Shown in pieces: positions 23,290 through 34,869 of a stretch of 64,000 bases of DNA. The notes beneath the pieces are model-generated. The model searched no databases. It had not been told where the DNA came from and worked only from the letters and a program-made list of their open reading frames with translations. Source of the stretch: Tetrastigma voinierianum. Its lineage: Eukaryota > Streptophyta > Magnoliopsida > Vitales > Vitaceae. The DNA is taken from NCBI GenBank assembly GCA_016808115.1, contig JAEQBH010004657.1:62001-126000 (forward strand). The letters run 5' to 3'. The number at the start of each line of letters is the position of its first letter. Position 1 is the stretch's first letter. The position numbers and the translations under genes are program-made.

Positions 23290-25920
23290 AGGCTTAGTCG
23301 CCATATGTCTTGGTGATAATGATGACTCTTGCCTTTCGCCGCTTCAAGTACCCTTCTAGTTTCTTCGCCTTCACTCCTCCTCGTCCCTGCCTCGGTCCTC
23401 CAACCTCTTTCCACGATCTCGTACTTTATTTCGCTTCGTAGTTCTCTGTCACCCTTTGTAGAGTCTTTTCCTGCATTTTTTCCCGAGGTAGCTTCTTCCG
23501 TCTTATTCTCGACCACCGCGCTCTTACCTCAATGTTTCTTCGACAGGGTACGACGAGGCGCTAGGGTTAAATTGATTGGGATTTCTGCGACCGCTTGCTT
23601 TTATTATGGGTCCTGGTCGCTTCTTCTTTCTTTACGCATTGGCAATGACTCTTCGCTGTTGCCGGTTCGACGGGTTAGGATGCTCTCCCAGCCGCTCGCC
23701 GTGGTTGAACCCCGCCAAACGCCCCGGGCGCCTCCTCTTCCCTTGATATGACAAGAAAATAAATGGACTGAAGATCCCGGGGGTCGATACCTTAAATCAT
23801 TGGTCCAACATGTCATGTGGAATATGGGACCTAGCAAGGTCGGCCCTTCGTGATGGGGTTACCTTGCTGAACGCTATCGACCCGGCGCCCGAGTATGGAC
23901 CCTCGACGCCTTGACTTTTGCGGTAGCTTCCGTGCCTATGATGGTATGTTTCTTTGAGGTCGCCTTTGATAATGGTCTTCGTTTTCCACTGCACCCCTTC
24001 ATGAAAGGGGTTCTGCAACATTTCAATGGTTGTCCTTCCCAACTTGCTCCCAACGGTTGGGGTATTTTGGTGGGCCTATTGGCCTTTTTTAGGGACAAAG
24101 GGCCTGGCTCTAGTGGCTTTGCTCCTTTATCTTTTAGCCCAAAGGACACTACCGAGGGCTTTATTTCTCCAGCGCCTGAGCCCTCCTAAGTGATCTCTCG
24201 ACTCTCCTTCCTCCCATAGGTCGTGGAAGGGACGCTATTTCTTTGTGAGCGGTCACAACTCGGGAATATGACCCTTCCGGCCAAGGACGACACTCATGCC
24301 CGGTGGCTGACCACCCCGATAATCTTCGTGAGTGTTTGCTCGCTTTCTGGTGATAACTTCAGGTGAAGGTTGTCAATATTTATGATTTTGCATTATTCTT
24401 CATGCTTCCTGTGTGCTCGACTTGACCTTAATGTCAAGATAATGTTGTAGCTCGCTGCTGGTGGAATGTCCCGCTCGCCCTTGCCGGAGCCGAGCAAAAC
24501 CTGACATTCCCCGGTCCACTTTAATTGAAAAAGGTCTACGCGTTCCACCGCTTCGAGGCCTCGCCTCCTTCCACCATGGGAGTCTCTCCCCATTAATAGG
24601 CTTGGGGGCGCAGCTACCTCCTACTAGGGGAGAGAGATTTGGCCCAGTTGGGGCACTATCTCTAAGCCCCGAGTGCGAACGGAAAAAATCAAGCTTTTCC
24701 ACTGAGAAAGATCTCGCCGCTTTGGCCAAGGTTAAGAATCGGGCGCCTCCGACTTCGCCGGAAGTCAAGGTGCGCAGCCGCCGCGGCCGAGCTCATGGTC
24801 ACGAGCTTCCGCCCCTTTCTAAGCCTCGCTATAAGGCAAAAATTTCTTGATGGAGCCGCCGAGCAAACCGTTGGCGGCCATGCCATACCGCTCTGAATCC
24901 GCTTCGAGAGTTGCTGCCACCTCTCGGCGTAAGAGCGGAAGAGAAAAACTGAATCAAAAGTTGGCAAAGATGAGGACTCTTTGCTCTTCAATGCTGAACT
25001 CGCGGCTGTGATCTTGTCCTGGCTCCCATGATCTCGACTCGGGAGGCCTGAAGCGCCGCCCGCTGACGAGGCTCGGCTCTATCCCTTCAGGGGGTTTCCC
25101 CTGCAAGCTCCCGATACGAGCAGTGTCCGTTTAGGTCGATCTCGTTGATGTCGACTCTGCGTTTACAGTAGCCACCATTTGAAGGGTCCGGCCGAAAGGC
25201 GTCCAAACTAAACTGAGCCATGTAAAAATCGCCCGGATTTGCGCGAAGGCTAATTTCTTTCTTCCTCGAGCTGAACAGCCGCACGAATCCGGCGAGCGTA
25301 TGACCGAAGAGGTGGAGAGACTTAAATCTGATCTAAAGCATACCGTCGGCTCGTGCCCGGGAGGAAAGTAGAGAGGATGAAGTTCGAAGTAGCTTGGCGG
25401 CGTTGAAGGCGAGCTTCGGAAGGTCCCGGGTGAGCTCCGGTGTTGCACTGAACGACCCACAGATTGACACGGGTCGTTAGCCCTCCCAAAAGACGAAGCC
25501 GTAGAGCTGCTAGGGATGAGCCACATCTCAAAGGAGAGTCAAGCAGAATGCAAGAGGAGCCGCGTGCCAATGGCGATCTGTGATAAAGTAGCGCTACAAA
25601 TCAGTCGTGGCTCCTCGTGCATGCAGGCCTCCGGTGCCGTATGTCATAGACACGGCCTCGGTCGTGAGGCCTCCGAGACCTGTAAATTCCCATGAAATGG
25701 TTTAACGAGGAGGTCGCTGACGCACGGATCTTCACCAAAGAAATATCCTTGGTTTCTCAGAGGGATGATGTTATTAGCGCATCGGCGACCGCCGCCAGCT
25801 TAGCCGGGCCCTCGCGGCTCGCCGCCAGAAGGTCGTTAACGTCTACCCGTACTTGACTCTGTAACTTCGATCTCCCAGCTGACGAGGTGAGGGGTCTCTT
25901 TCTCTCGCAAATTATTTTCA
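23290..25920 (+). pseudogene. Antisense ORF of RE-D (putative gypsy-type transposon protein, PF04195-like)
   Basis: The recognisable core is on the plus strand at 23940-24330: FDNGLRFPLHPFMKGVLQHF, then CPSQLAPNGWGILVGLLAFF, then a frameshifted segment matching SDLPSSH..WKGRYFFVSG and a WTTP motif. This order is that of the plant family annotated as putative gypsy type transposon (Transposase_28). From 24400 to 25920 the frames are charged and Arg/Glu-rich, as in the coiled-coil tail such proteins usually have, but broken many times. The protein has no established function. It runs opposite to the pol genes of RE-D and lies between the minisatellites and the 3' LTR, as does its relative at 61450-64000. 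Confidence 0.7.
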
Positions 25921-26639
25921 AGAACCGGATACTCCCATAGGCTCATTCCCCTCTTCATCGTCTGCTCCATTCCGCCGACGCCTAGGTCTCAGACTCATTT
26001 CGCCTCGCCTCGATATCAATTTTTATATTTTTCTTTTTATACACTGCTTTCCTTTGTCGGCTCTCGGGGGCCCGAGTGACATGTAAAGCTCTCCTTTAAT
26101 AAATATTCATTTTATTATCGTCACGCTTCATCGTAGGTTTTCGCTTCATGAATCATAAATCTCGACCGAGGGTCTCGAAATGAAAGCAACAAGCTTTCAC
26201 AAACTCGTGTCGCTGAGGTTTTCTGTGGCTAATTTGTAATGAGCCGATCGGGCCTCAGGGCTATAAGGCTCTCGTGATAGGGCGAGCTCGCAACCAGTCA
26301 GCCGGGTCATCGCTGACCGCCTTGTACGTACGGATCGATTTGTTAGGTCATAGCGCGCAGCTCGCCAACTTGAGCGGCTGATCTCCATCGTGGTTGATTT
26401 GCATGAGCGAATGTATTCCTTAGGCTGTATGACTCCATTTCGCGTGAGCTCGCCAGCTTGAGTGGCCGATCTCCGCCGTGACTCGTATGAGCGCTGAATG
26501 TATTCCTTAGGTCATACACGCGCCGAATTACCGAGCTTCATTAATCGAAAGAAGCGAAGCCCGGTTAGCCGAGTCGCCAGAGATGAGTTGACTTTTAGGT
26601 CGCGATGACTGGCGAGAATCGTTGGAGCCTATTAGTGTA
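25921..26639. other. Non-coding stretch before the minisatellites of RE-D
   Basis: It contains a T-rich block (TTTTTATATTTTTCTTTTTAT near 26020) and an AATAAA-containing run (26098-26110) that could serve as the 3' end of the antisense transcript. From about 26200 the GAGCTCGCC motif of the next array begins to appear. No coding domain is seen. Confidence 0.45.
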
Positions 26640-27135
26640 GATTGTCGGGCGAGCTCGCTTATGAATCACGAAGCTCGCCCATGTGAACCGCCGTGCCAGC
26701 CTGCCGCCGCGATACCGGGTGCAGCTCGCCCATGAGAATCGCCGGGGAAGAGCTCGCCCATGTGGACCGCTGGGGAAGAGCTCGCCGCTGTGGATGGGCC
26801 AAGGTAGAGCTCGCCCATGAGAACCGCTGGGAAGAGCTCACCATGTGAATTCAACCGCGAATCGCCAGCGTGTGGCTCATCTATGTATTCTGTGAAGAGC
26901 TTTCCGCCAATGCGAATTACCGGGCGCAGCTCGCTCTATGTGAACCAAGAAAGAGCTCGTCAATGCGAATCGCGGCGTGAGTCGCCCATGTGAACTGCTA
27001 GGAAGAGCTCGTCAATATGAACTGTTGGGCAGGGCTCATCTACGTGGACTTCTAGGAAGAGCTCACACGCGGTCAGCCACAAAGCTCGCCCATGTGGGAA
27101 CCGCCGGGAAGAGCTCGTCGTGGCGAATCAAGGCG
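26640..27135. repeat. Minisatellite A of RE-D
   Basis: About a dozen imperfect copies of a 25-30 bp unit around AGCTCGCCCATGTGAACCGC followed by CGGGAAG. Short open frames on the minus strand repeat the motif MGEL, a direct product of the repeat. Confidence 0.85.
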
Positions 27136-27279
27136 TGCAGCCTACCGAGTGAGTTACCGGGCCCGCCTCGGCCGAAGCTGCCCTCGAACCGAGATGACTC
27201 CTTAGGTAGCGTGACTTGTCCAGAGTAGACGAACTTGTCAAAGTGAGCTGCTAGGCTCTGGGCGCTGTGGTCGAGTGGC

Positions 27280-28395
27280 AATGTAGCCGATTGGCAATGT
27301 AGCCGAGTATGCATACCGAAAGGGCGATGTAGCCGAAAGGGCGAAGCGAGTGGCGATGTAGCCGAAAGCGGCGAAGTGTAGCCGCAGGGCGGCGTCGCCG
27401 AGCCGATCCGACTTAGGTAGCGTGACTAGCCCGCAGTAGACGAACTCGCCAAAGTGAGCCGGGCCCGCGCCGTGTGGCCGAGCGACGATGTAGCCGAGCG
27501 GCGATGTCGCCCAGCCGATCTCGACTCTCGTAAATATGACTCGCCCAAAGTAGATAATCCGCCAAAGTGAGTCGCCCGGGCGCCGTGGCCGAGTGGCGAT
27601 GGGAGCCGAGTGGCGATGAAGCCCAGTGGTGATGGGAGCGCAGTGGCGATGTAGCCGAGCAGCGACAGCCGAGTGGCGATAACCGAGCGGCGTGTCGCCC
27701 GAGCCGATCCAACTCCTCGTGAAGGCGGACTGGCCCGCAGTGGTGACGAACTCGCCAAAGTGAGCTGCTAGGCCCGGCGGGCCGAGCGGCGATGTAGCCG
27801 AGTGGCAATGTAGCCGAGTGGACAATATGTAGCCGAGTGGCTTATGTAGCCGAAAGGGCTGGCGTATGCCCAGGCGATGTAACCAGCGGCGTATGTAGCC
27901 TAGTGGGCGCATGTAATGAAAGTGCGGCGATGTAGCCGAGCGGCGATGAAGCCGAGTGGCTATGTGGTCGAGTGGCGAATGGCAGCTCGAGTGGCGAGAG
28001 AGCCGAGCGGGCAATGTAGCCGAGCGGCGATGTAGCCCGAGCTGGATCCGACTCCCAGCGTGACTGGGCCCGGCAGGTGACGAACCTGGCCAGCGAGCCG
28101 CTTCGCTCATGGCGCTATGGCCTCGGGGCGGTGTCTCCAACCCTCGGGTCGATCTCGACTCGCAGGGGCAACGTGGGCCTCAGGCTGGCGGATCACCTCA
28201 TCAATGTGAGCGTTTGGCCCCGGCCATGGCCTTGGTGGCTGCCCAGCCCGGGCTGATCCGACTGCTAGGCAAAGCCGCGGGTCAGGCCGAGCCGGATCAC
28301 CCCGCCACGCGAGCCGGGCCCGGCACGGCCGAAAGTGGCGATGTAGCCAGTGGCGATAGCCGAAAGGGCGATGTAGCCCGAGCCGACGGACTCTC
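27280..28395. repeat. Minisatellite B of RE-D (16-bp unit)
   Basis: Many imperfect copies of GATGTAGCCGAGTGGC, interspersed with longer segments around GATCCGACT..CGTGACT..GACGAACTCGCCAAAGTGAG that recur about every 300 bp. The long minus-strand frame across it (27238-28140, 300 codons) is a translation of the repeat, with a 16-residue period, and not a gene. Confidence 0.9.
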
Positions 28396-28789
28396 ATGTA
28401 GCGTGACTCAAGGCAGCGTGACGAACTCGCCAAAGTGAGTTGTCGCGCGGCGGCCATTTGACTTCGCATTTTCGAAAGGTGCTAATGCCTTTAATGTCGA
28501 CATGAGAATTCCGAGGCATTCGAGTACTTCGCCTTCATAAATGGCGCTTCCATTACCGTGGAGCTATACTTGTATATTCCGCTTTCAGTGTGTCGGAATC
28601 CGGGGTGAGATGAAGGTCGAAGTCCTGCTATCTTCGTCGGGACTCTTCTCCAAGATTTTGGTCTGCCGCCGTTTCACATGTGGAAGTTGTGCTCTTCCCT
28701 AGTCTCCTTTTGCTGGAGTCATGTTGCCTCAGCTTCGTGCTGTGGAATGCGCTCGGAGAGGCTAAGTACTTCTTGGCGCCGCTTCTCCA

Positions 28790-29021
28790 TTTCCCTGCTT
28801 CCTTCTTCTCTTCCTTCCCCTTTCTCCTTCTCCTTCTCCTTCTTTTCATCTTTTTTTCCCACACCTCATTCTTTTTTGTTTCCTTCGCACAAACTCTTTC
28901 CATCCCTTTTCTTTCTTTCTCCTCTTTTTCCACTTCTTTCTTTTCCTTCTCCTTCTTTTCATTCTCTCTTTCTCCTTTGCCGCCCCAGCCCCCCTTTTTT
29001 TTTTTTTTTTTTTTTAGGAAC
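28790..29021. repeat. Polypyrimidine tract of RE-D
   Basis: About 230 bp almost entirely C and T (CTTCTTCTCTTCCTTCCCC..), ending in a run of about 22 T. On the element's coding (minus) strand it is a purine tract just downstream of integrase. RE-J has the counterpart at 57350-57460. Confidence 0.9.
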
Positions 29022-29234
29022 TGCTGTACGATTGTAATCGATGACATCACCGGACAACTCTAATGTAATCCGATTGGAATAAAGAGTGACTTCTTATGTC
29101 TATGAACTTTCTCATTATGTATTTTTCTGTGTCTTATATATCCGAACCATTCGAGACGCTCTAACTAAATAACCAATGAACGCTCAACTCGTTACATAAG
29201 AATCGATAAGGCTCTTTTTAATATTACAAACCGA

Positions 29235-30260
29235 TTCCTACTGGTAAAAACGCTTAAGATGCTCTGCATTCCATGTATGTGGTAAGATTTTTCCTTCCTC
29301 CGTCTGGAGCTCATAATTGCCTGGTCTGACGACTCAAGATACGACGAAGGGCCTCTCCCACCGGGGCCCAGCTTCATGCGCCGCCCTTCCTTGTCGGCAG
29401 GAGCTTCTTTAAGACTAAATCACCCTACATGTAGCCTCTAGGTTTGACTCTTTTATTGTAGTACTCTGCCTTTCCTTTGATAGCCTTCCGCGAGCTTTGT
29501 AGGATCATTTCGCTTTTCATCTTCAGGGAGATCTGGAATTTAGACGAAGAGTTTGCCATCTGTTCCACCGATGCTAACTCGATCCTAGGAGACTTTATTC
29601 ACCTCAACTGGCTACCGCTTCGCTACAAAGAAGTGTGGGGTTTCCGGTTGTCGACTTATGTCGCCCCGTAGGCCCATAATACTGGGAGGTATTCTACCCA
29701 ATTTCCTTTAAGGTCTTCCACGGTTTTCAAGGCTGCTTTAAGGGTTCTGATAAAGGATTTCCGTCCGTCTGATTGCGTGCCGAGATGAGTAATAATTTTT
29801 AATTCCGAGCCCGGCACATAAATCTCTGAATTTGGCGTTGTCGAACTGTTTTCCGTTATCTCGATACCGTGGCTCTGGGAACAGCCAAACCCCGTATATG
29901 ATGGCTCGCCACACAAAATTGCGATTCTCCGCTCAGATCAGGCATGGGCCTCGCTCGCCCACTGGGTGAAGTAATCCAACGCACGACAGAATTTGCACCC
30001 ACTTACCAATGGGCGTGGGTCCCAAAGATGTCCCTGAATTGAACGCCAGGCTTGTGAACGCGTATGGCCTATGGAGCAGATCTCGGGCGCGCGTTCCTCG
30101 CGTATTCCTCGCATTTCCTTAACTAGGTCGGTTGCATCTTTGAGTATTGCAGCCGCAGCACTCCCGCCCTCAAGACTTTTCCCCGCTAATGCTCGAGTCT
30201 CGACATGGTTCCCCCATATGCCCCTCGTATTTCTCTCAAGACGCATTCTGTCTTCTCCTA
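29235..30260 (-). pseudogene. Integrase of RE-D
   Basis: From the N-terminal side on the minus strand: GICGNH-like and LAGKSL near 30190, then ILKDATDLVKEM. DILGPL-type sequence is degenerate near 30010, and YFTQWASEAHA (29940-29975) marks the first catalytic region. RDNGKQFDNAKF, readable in another frame, has the second Asp codon at 29858-29860. NWVEYLPVLWAYG (29656-29700) and the C-terminal KLGPGG.GP and HTWNAEHLK (WNAEH at 29261-29275) follow. This is the order of a Tat-type integrase, which joins element DNA to the chromosome. Multiple frameshifts make it inactive. Confidence 0.8.
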
Positions 30261-31180
30261 CGATGCATTTATGAAAGAAAAATCCTCGCTGTAGGCTTCC
30301 CTTGCGGATCGCAACCCGCGCACTCCGCCCTTATTTTGGCCATCTTTTCGAAAGTAGTCCCAGCTTCCGTCTATAATATAATCCCCAAATGGCTCCATCC
30401 AGTTTGGTTGGGACCCGACTGGGCAACCACCTCGCCATAGAGATCGAACAGGGTTCCGCCAAAGATTTCCGATGTGTGTCGACCACCGAGGTCTTCCCCT
30501 GAGGGCCGATACGCAAGGCGCTTCTGGCCAGAGTTCCCTCTCGCTTCCCGGGGGACATGTCGACCTGAACCAACACGTATTTAATATGTCGCGAACTTTT
30601 CGGAGGTATAGAATCATCCACCGCCTCAGAGGTATCTTCTATTTTGTCTGATCACCACCGGGAGTCACTGTGAGACCTCTAGTCGGTCAATTTCTAATGA
30701 AAGGGCGAGGTTGGAGGCCCGCTATGACGGCCTCATACTCTCGCCATTTGTCGGGAAGTATAATCCAACCGAAAGTGCGTACTCAATGTCTATTCCTTCT
30801 GGGGAAGTTAGGATAAGACCTGCTCCACTCCCTTGCGCGTTCGAAGCTCCATCTACAGAGAGTTTTCAAGTGGAGAGGTCAGCCGTTGCTTGGGCATCCT
30901 TAGCGGGTTCCAAGATGTAAACCCATGACCTAAGTCGCTCCAAGACTTGCCTTTATTGCGCTGCCCCGTATCTAATATCGAACTCGCCAAATTCTATGGC
31001 CCACTTCACGCCCCTTTCTAAGTTCGTTTATAACACTTGTTTCATCGGGCATTCCGTTGGAACTTTCTATGGTATGAGCCCTGAAATATGGGCGGAGCTT
31101 CGAACTCCAGCTACGAGCCAAATTAACTCTTCCATTCTGGTACCTCTCCTCCGCTCCTCTTGTGAGCCCTACGCACAGTA
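30261..31180 (-). pseudogene. RNase H and integrase linker of RE-D
   Basis: Minus-strand frame switching gives WKLSVDGASNAQGSGAGLIL and TSPEGIDIEYALSVG near 30780-30870, then NEYEAVIAGL near 30710-30740. These carry the first Asp (VDGA) and the Glu (EYEA) of a plant Gypsy RNase H. Below this, down to 30261, the linker to integrase is degraded. The 30990-31180 part is the RT connection region, with AIEFGEFDIRYG. Confidence 0.75.
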
Positions 31181-31189
31181 AACTGGGTG

Positions 31190-34130
31190 CTGAACTCGCT
31201 CTTTATCTCTGACGAGGACAGCGCTGGTTGAAAAGTCCGACACGGCTAAGTATAGAGTAAGGAGCTCCCCTTCGACAGGACTTACTAGAATGGGAGGGGA
31301 ACTCAGGTATGTTTTCAAAGCTGAGAATGCTTCTTCACACTTTGTATCCCATTGAAAGGCTTTCTTCAGAACTTGGAAGAAAGGCTGGCATTTATCACTT
31401 GCCCTGGATACGAACCGGCTTAAAGCCGCAATTCTTCCCCGCTTCGCGCTAGATTTCCTTTATACCGCAGGGTGACGGGCATGTCGAAAGTAATCGCCTT
31501 ATCTTGTCCGATTTGCCTCACCCCGATGGTTTACTATGAAACCTGTGAATTTTCTCCTACGACACGCCGGCGCACACTGGGCCGGATTTAGCTTCTGCTG
31601 TCAAATCTCTCAGATTTGAACGCCGGAGATGAGCGATGTGAAGGTTTGGCTGTGGGTAGATTTTACCAAAGATGTCGTCTATGTGATACCTCCATAGTTG
31701 CGCCCCATTCGCTTCCTGAACATCCGGCTCACCAACCTCTCGGTAGGTGGCTCCTCGCTGCTTTTCGAGTCCAAACGCATCACCCGATAATACAGGTTCC
31801 CGATTCGTACACAAAGAGGTGAACCCGAATCAACAAATTTTATATATCCCGAAGTCCCTCCTTATCAGCTGTGAGTCAAGCTACCGCAAAGATAGTGGTT
31901 CAGGTCGAACACTGTGGATGGGCTTTCTTCTGCATAAATGATTTAAATGAGTCAAAATATGAATCGACTTGATTTTTAAGGTTTTGGTAAAACAGGGAGT
32001 TGGTGATTTATGCATTAAAATAAAATAAGTAAAGAAAAATTGTAAAATAGAATTCCTTGCAGCAGTTAAAGTCATTGAAGCAGGGGTTTAGGCAACCGAG
32101 GTTCTCCAGTGGTCTTTTCCTCAGCTGTAGAGATGACATATAGTCATCTCCTAAACCGGTTCTTCATTTAATCGTAAAACCGACCTCTAAATAACTATCT
32201 TTTGAAAAATTGGTATTTTCCTCCCATCGAGGTGTCTTAGACAAAGAATAACATCACCTTAATTCACTTTCCAACAAATATCTAATAAATGATAACTAAT
32301 AAATATCCACTTTATCTAACAATAAGTATCTGATGAACCACAAAAACACAAATCGCGGCCGTTCTGATGAGCAAAGGGATCAAACTATTGAGGGGAAAAT
32401 AAAAATATCCTTGAATGGCCTTTCAATAACCCGTAGATGATAACCGCGGTGTCCATGGATCTAACAGTAAGCATCCGAGGAACCCAGCTTATCAAATGAT
32501 CATTAGCGACGGAAGGGATTAAAACCTCGTTCGATTGAAGCGATGATGGTAGAAAATACCTTTGTTAAAACATGGAAAAACCCGATTGCCTTCGATTCCC
32601 TGCTCAGGTGGCCAGTCCACTCCAAGGAAAAATGGCTTTAGCCGCTCATCCTCCGAGTTGTCATCCTCGAAGGATGTTTGGCAGTCGAGAAAGTGAGAGA
32701 AAAGGGAAGAAAATGGGAGAAAAGGAGAAGACAGGAAAACTGGAGAGAAAAACGGGCTGAAAGCTTTGCCTTAAAATTTTATTGGTACAGTTTTTTTTCA
32801 ACAGTGCTTGTCTTGGGGGCCTTATAGCCAAACCCCTTTACAAATTACAAAAAAAAACCAAAGCTAAAAGCTAATACAAGGGACAAATTTGGAAGAAAAT
32901 CAAAAAGGAACAAAGGCAAAAGCAGGCGGCAAGGAAGTGAATGCGAGCGATGGCTGATGGCGGGATGGTAAATAGTGCGCGAGGAAGCCAATTTGTAGGC
33001 ACTCCTAATTTCCTTGTATTTTCTTCTCTTCTTTCCTTCATCTCGATGTAATGTTGAGTTTGGCTGAATTCGCCGTGTTTGGATGTTTCAGCAATTTTAA
33101 GCCTCATCGCATACGAAAACTACAAAATTTTTCCACAAAATCACGTCAGTAGAATCCACAGAGACATAATGTAAATTGGGTTAATTAGAATGATTAGTAT
33201 ACAAAAAGCACTCAAAACCTATAATAAATAGGGTTCAAAAATAGCGATTTTGGCGGCTAATCAATTCCGTATCTTTAGTGATGAACGAGATTCTTCTTGT
33301 CGTCTGGAGTTCATCTTGATCTGGTTGTAGCCGGAAAAGGCATCCATAAAACTGAGAAGTTCATAGCCAGCGGTGGCGTCCTCGATGAGGTCGATCCTCG
33401 GCAAAGGGAAGGCGTCAACTGGGCATGCTTTGTTCGGTCGGTGAAGTCGTCTGGTATGCGCACCATTTGCTTTCTTGACCCGGCCGGCGTTAACTTTGAC
33501 CCACTCGAGGATACTCCACCTCCACGATCTCCCGCTTGGAGGAAACTAGACCTCCTGGATTGATAGCTTTTTAATCATCTGGTGTGAAGCTCCTTTGGCT
33601 TTGTAGCCGGTTCGAAGGATGGTAGTGTTCGGTTATGAGTGATTCTTGTGGGTCGATTCCTCCGTATCACTTCTTCCATGCGGCAATCTACATTCTGTCG
33701 CAAAGTGAGTAGGGGCTTTTAAGGTCTTCCGCTAGTTTGGAGCCGATATAGGCGAGATGTTCCGGGTCGTCATCCAGCGATACTGGTTCTAATTCTTCTG
33801 AGGGCTCGGGTCGGGTGAGCACCTCATCACGCATGTCAAGCTCGTCCATATTCACGTTGTCGACCGCTCTTTCCTTAAGTGGAGAATTGTGTAGCATTCT
33901 ACGGCCACCCAGTTGATCTCCTCAGCCATCCACCCACTCAGGTGTATGGTTGGGAATTTGATTATCATGTGGTACGTGGAGGGGATGGCCTTTATTGCGT
34001 TGAAGGGTCTACTATGACATATTATAAGCTGATGGGCGTCTGATAGGAATCTTCTTGTTGTGGATTTGCTGTGAGGGCTCTCGAGGTGAGCACAGTGGGT
34101 GAGCTTAAGGTAATACCTTTTCCTGCATAA
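31190..34130 (-). pseudogene. RT of RE-D, split by a solo LTR
   Basis: The upstream half is at 33269-34130. It has a protease tail reading FPTIHLSGWMAEEINWVAVEC near 33920-33960. An acidic pre-RT segment with PEHLAYIGSKLAEDLKS follows (33688-33897). The RT start then reads DFTDLNKACPVDAFPLPRID and GYELLSFMDAFSGYNQIKM near 33330-33440, broken off after SFIT. The downstream half (31190-31800) resumes with AFGLEKQRGATY and continues with WRYHIDDIFGKIYPQPNLHI (IDD in place of YVDD, near 31660-31690) and HLRR. It ends in the connection region with PVEGELLTLYLAV. The two halves fit together exactly around the solo LTR 31801-33263. Confidence 0.85.
31801..33263 (-). mobile_element. Solo Athila-type LTR inside RE-D RT
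   Basis: On the minus strand it starts TGATTAGCCGCC at 33263. It aligns with the RE-I LTR: a GAACCCTATTTA block, GGTTTTGAGTGCTTTTTGT and, near its end, CCACTATCTTTGCGGTAGC and TTTGTTGATTC. Its length (1,463 bp) matches the RE-I LTR (1,439 bp). Flanks are GTTCC (31796-31800) and ATTCC (33264-33268), a 4/5 target duplication. RT coding sequence continues on both sides. Its last two bases read CG where CA is expected. It is a solo LTR formed by recombination between the two LTRs of a full element. Confidence 0.85.
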
Positions 34131-34869
34131 ATATGGATGTACAATTATGTCGATGGATGGATAAGACTGACTAAAATACTATTGTCATGTGAAAATGTTC
34201 CATCGTGAAATGAAAATTTTCAATGGTTTTAATTCAATATGTTTGATAACAAAATTTTAGGAAGCTCTTAATTGAAAATTTTAAATGAAAAAGCATTGAA
34301 AGTATAAGTAAGATAAAGACCTACTTAAACTAGAATGTAGAATCTGATCGACAAAAAAAATTTTAAATGAAAATAAATTGGACCAAAAATATATAATAAT
34401 ATAATATTTTGCAAATATACATTTGGTTAGTTTTGGATATTTTAAAAGTTTATATTATATTGGTTATTTTAAACATATTTATGTCTTTTTTGGATAATAT
34501 TATTCTGATAAATATTTTTATATTTTTAAACATGTTATTTACAATAATTAATAATTGTAGTGAAAAAGAAATAAATATTATTAGAAACTCTATTTATTTT
34601 GGATAATGTAACAATTTAATGATAATAAGAATTAAATATGTAAAATACATAATTTTGTTATTTAGCATTCTGATTATCAAAGCAAATATATTTATCTTGA
34701 CATTTTTATTGTGAAAACTTATCAAAGCCGGTTTTTCACAGTACATATTCGATACTTATGAAATTCAACACTTAATTTTTCAATATTATTTTTTCAACCT
34801 TTAATTTTTCCATTTTCGAACAAGGCCCTAAATTAGGCATAATTAATTTCATGGTATATTCAAAGGAAG
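34131..34869. other. AT-rich junction between RE-D and the hAT gene
   Basis: Strongly AT-rich with no retrotransposon or transposase motif on either strand. RE-D pol similarity ends at its left edge and hAT similarity begins at its right edge. It may be intron or 5' flank of the hAT gene. Confidence 0.5.

Larger units (their letters stand above)
22600..34130 (-). mobile_element. RE-D: Tat-type Gypsy element with antisense ORF and minisatellites
   Basis: Minus-strand order: protease tail and RT (34130-31190), RNase H, integrase (to 29235), pyrimidine tract as written on plus, two minisatellites, an ORF in the opposite direction (23290 onward) and a 3' LTR near 22600-23237. The gag side is missing; similarity stops near 34130 next to AT-rich sequence. 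The plan is the same as RE-J on the plus strand at 51083. Extra antisense ORFs between integrase and the 3' LTR are known from Tat-lineage elements such as maize Grande. A solo LTR splits its RT. Confidence 0.75.

Noticed and set aside
26659..26854. Minus-strand frames repeating MGEL
   Set aside because: Product of minisatellite A, not a protein family.
27238..28140. 300-codon open frame on the minus strand
   Set aside because: It lies wholly in the 16-bp minisatellite; its peptide repeats with a 16-residue period, as expected when 16 bp is read three times in shifted frames.
28628..29063. Lys/Glu-rich and Phe/Ser-rich open frames of 119-140 codons
   Set aside because: They are translations of a pure pyrimidine/purine tract and a poly-T run, without domain content.
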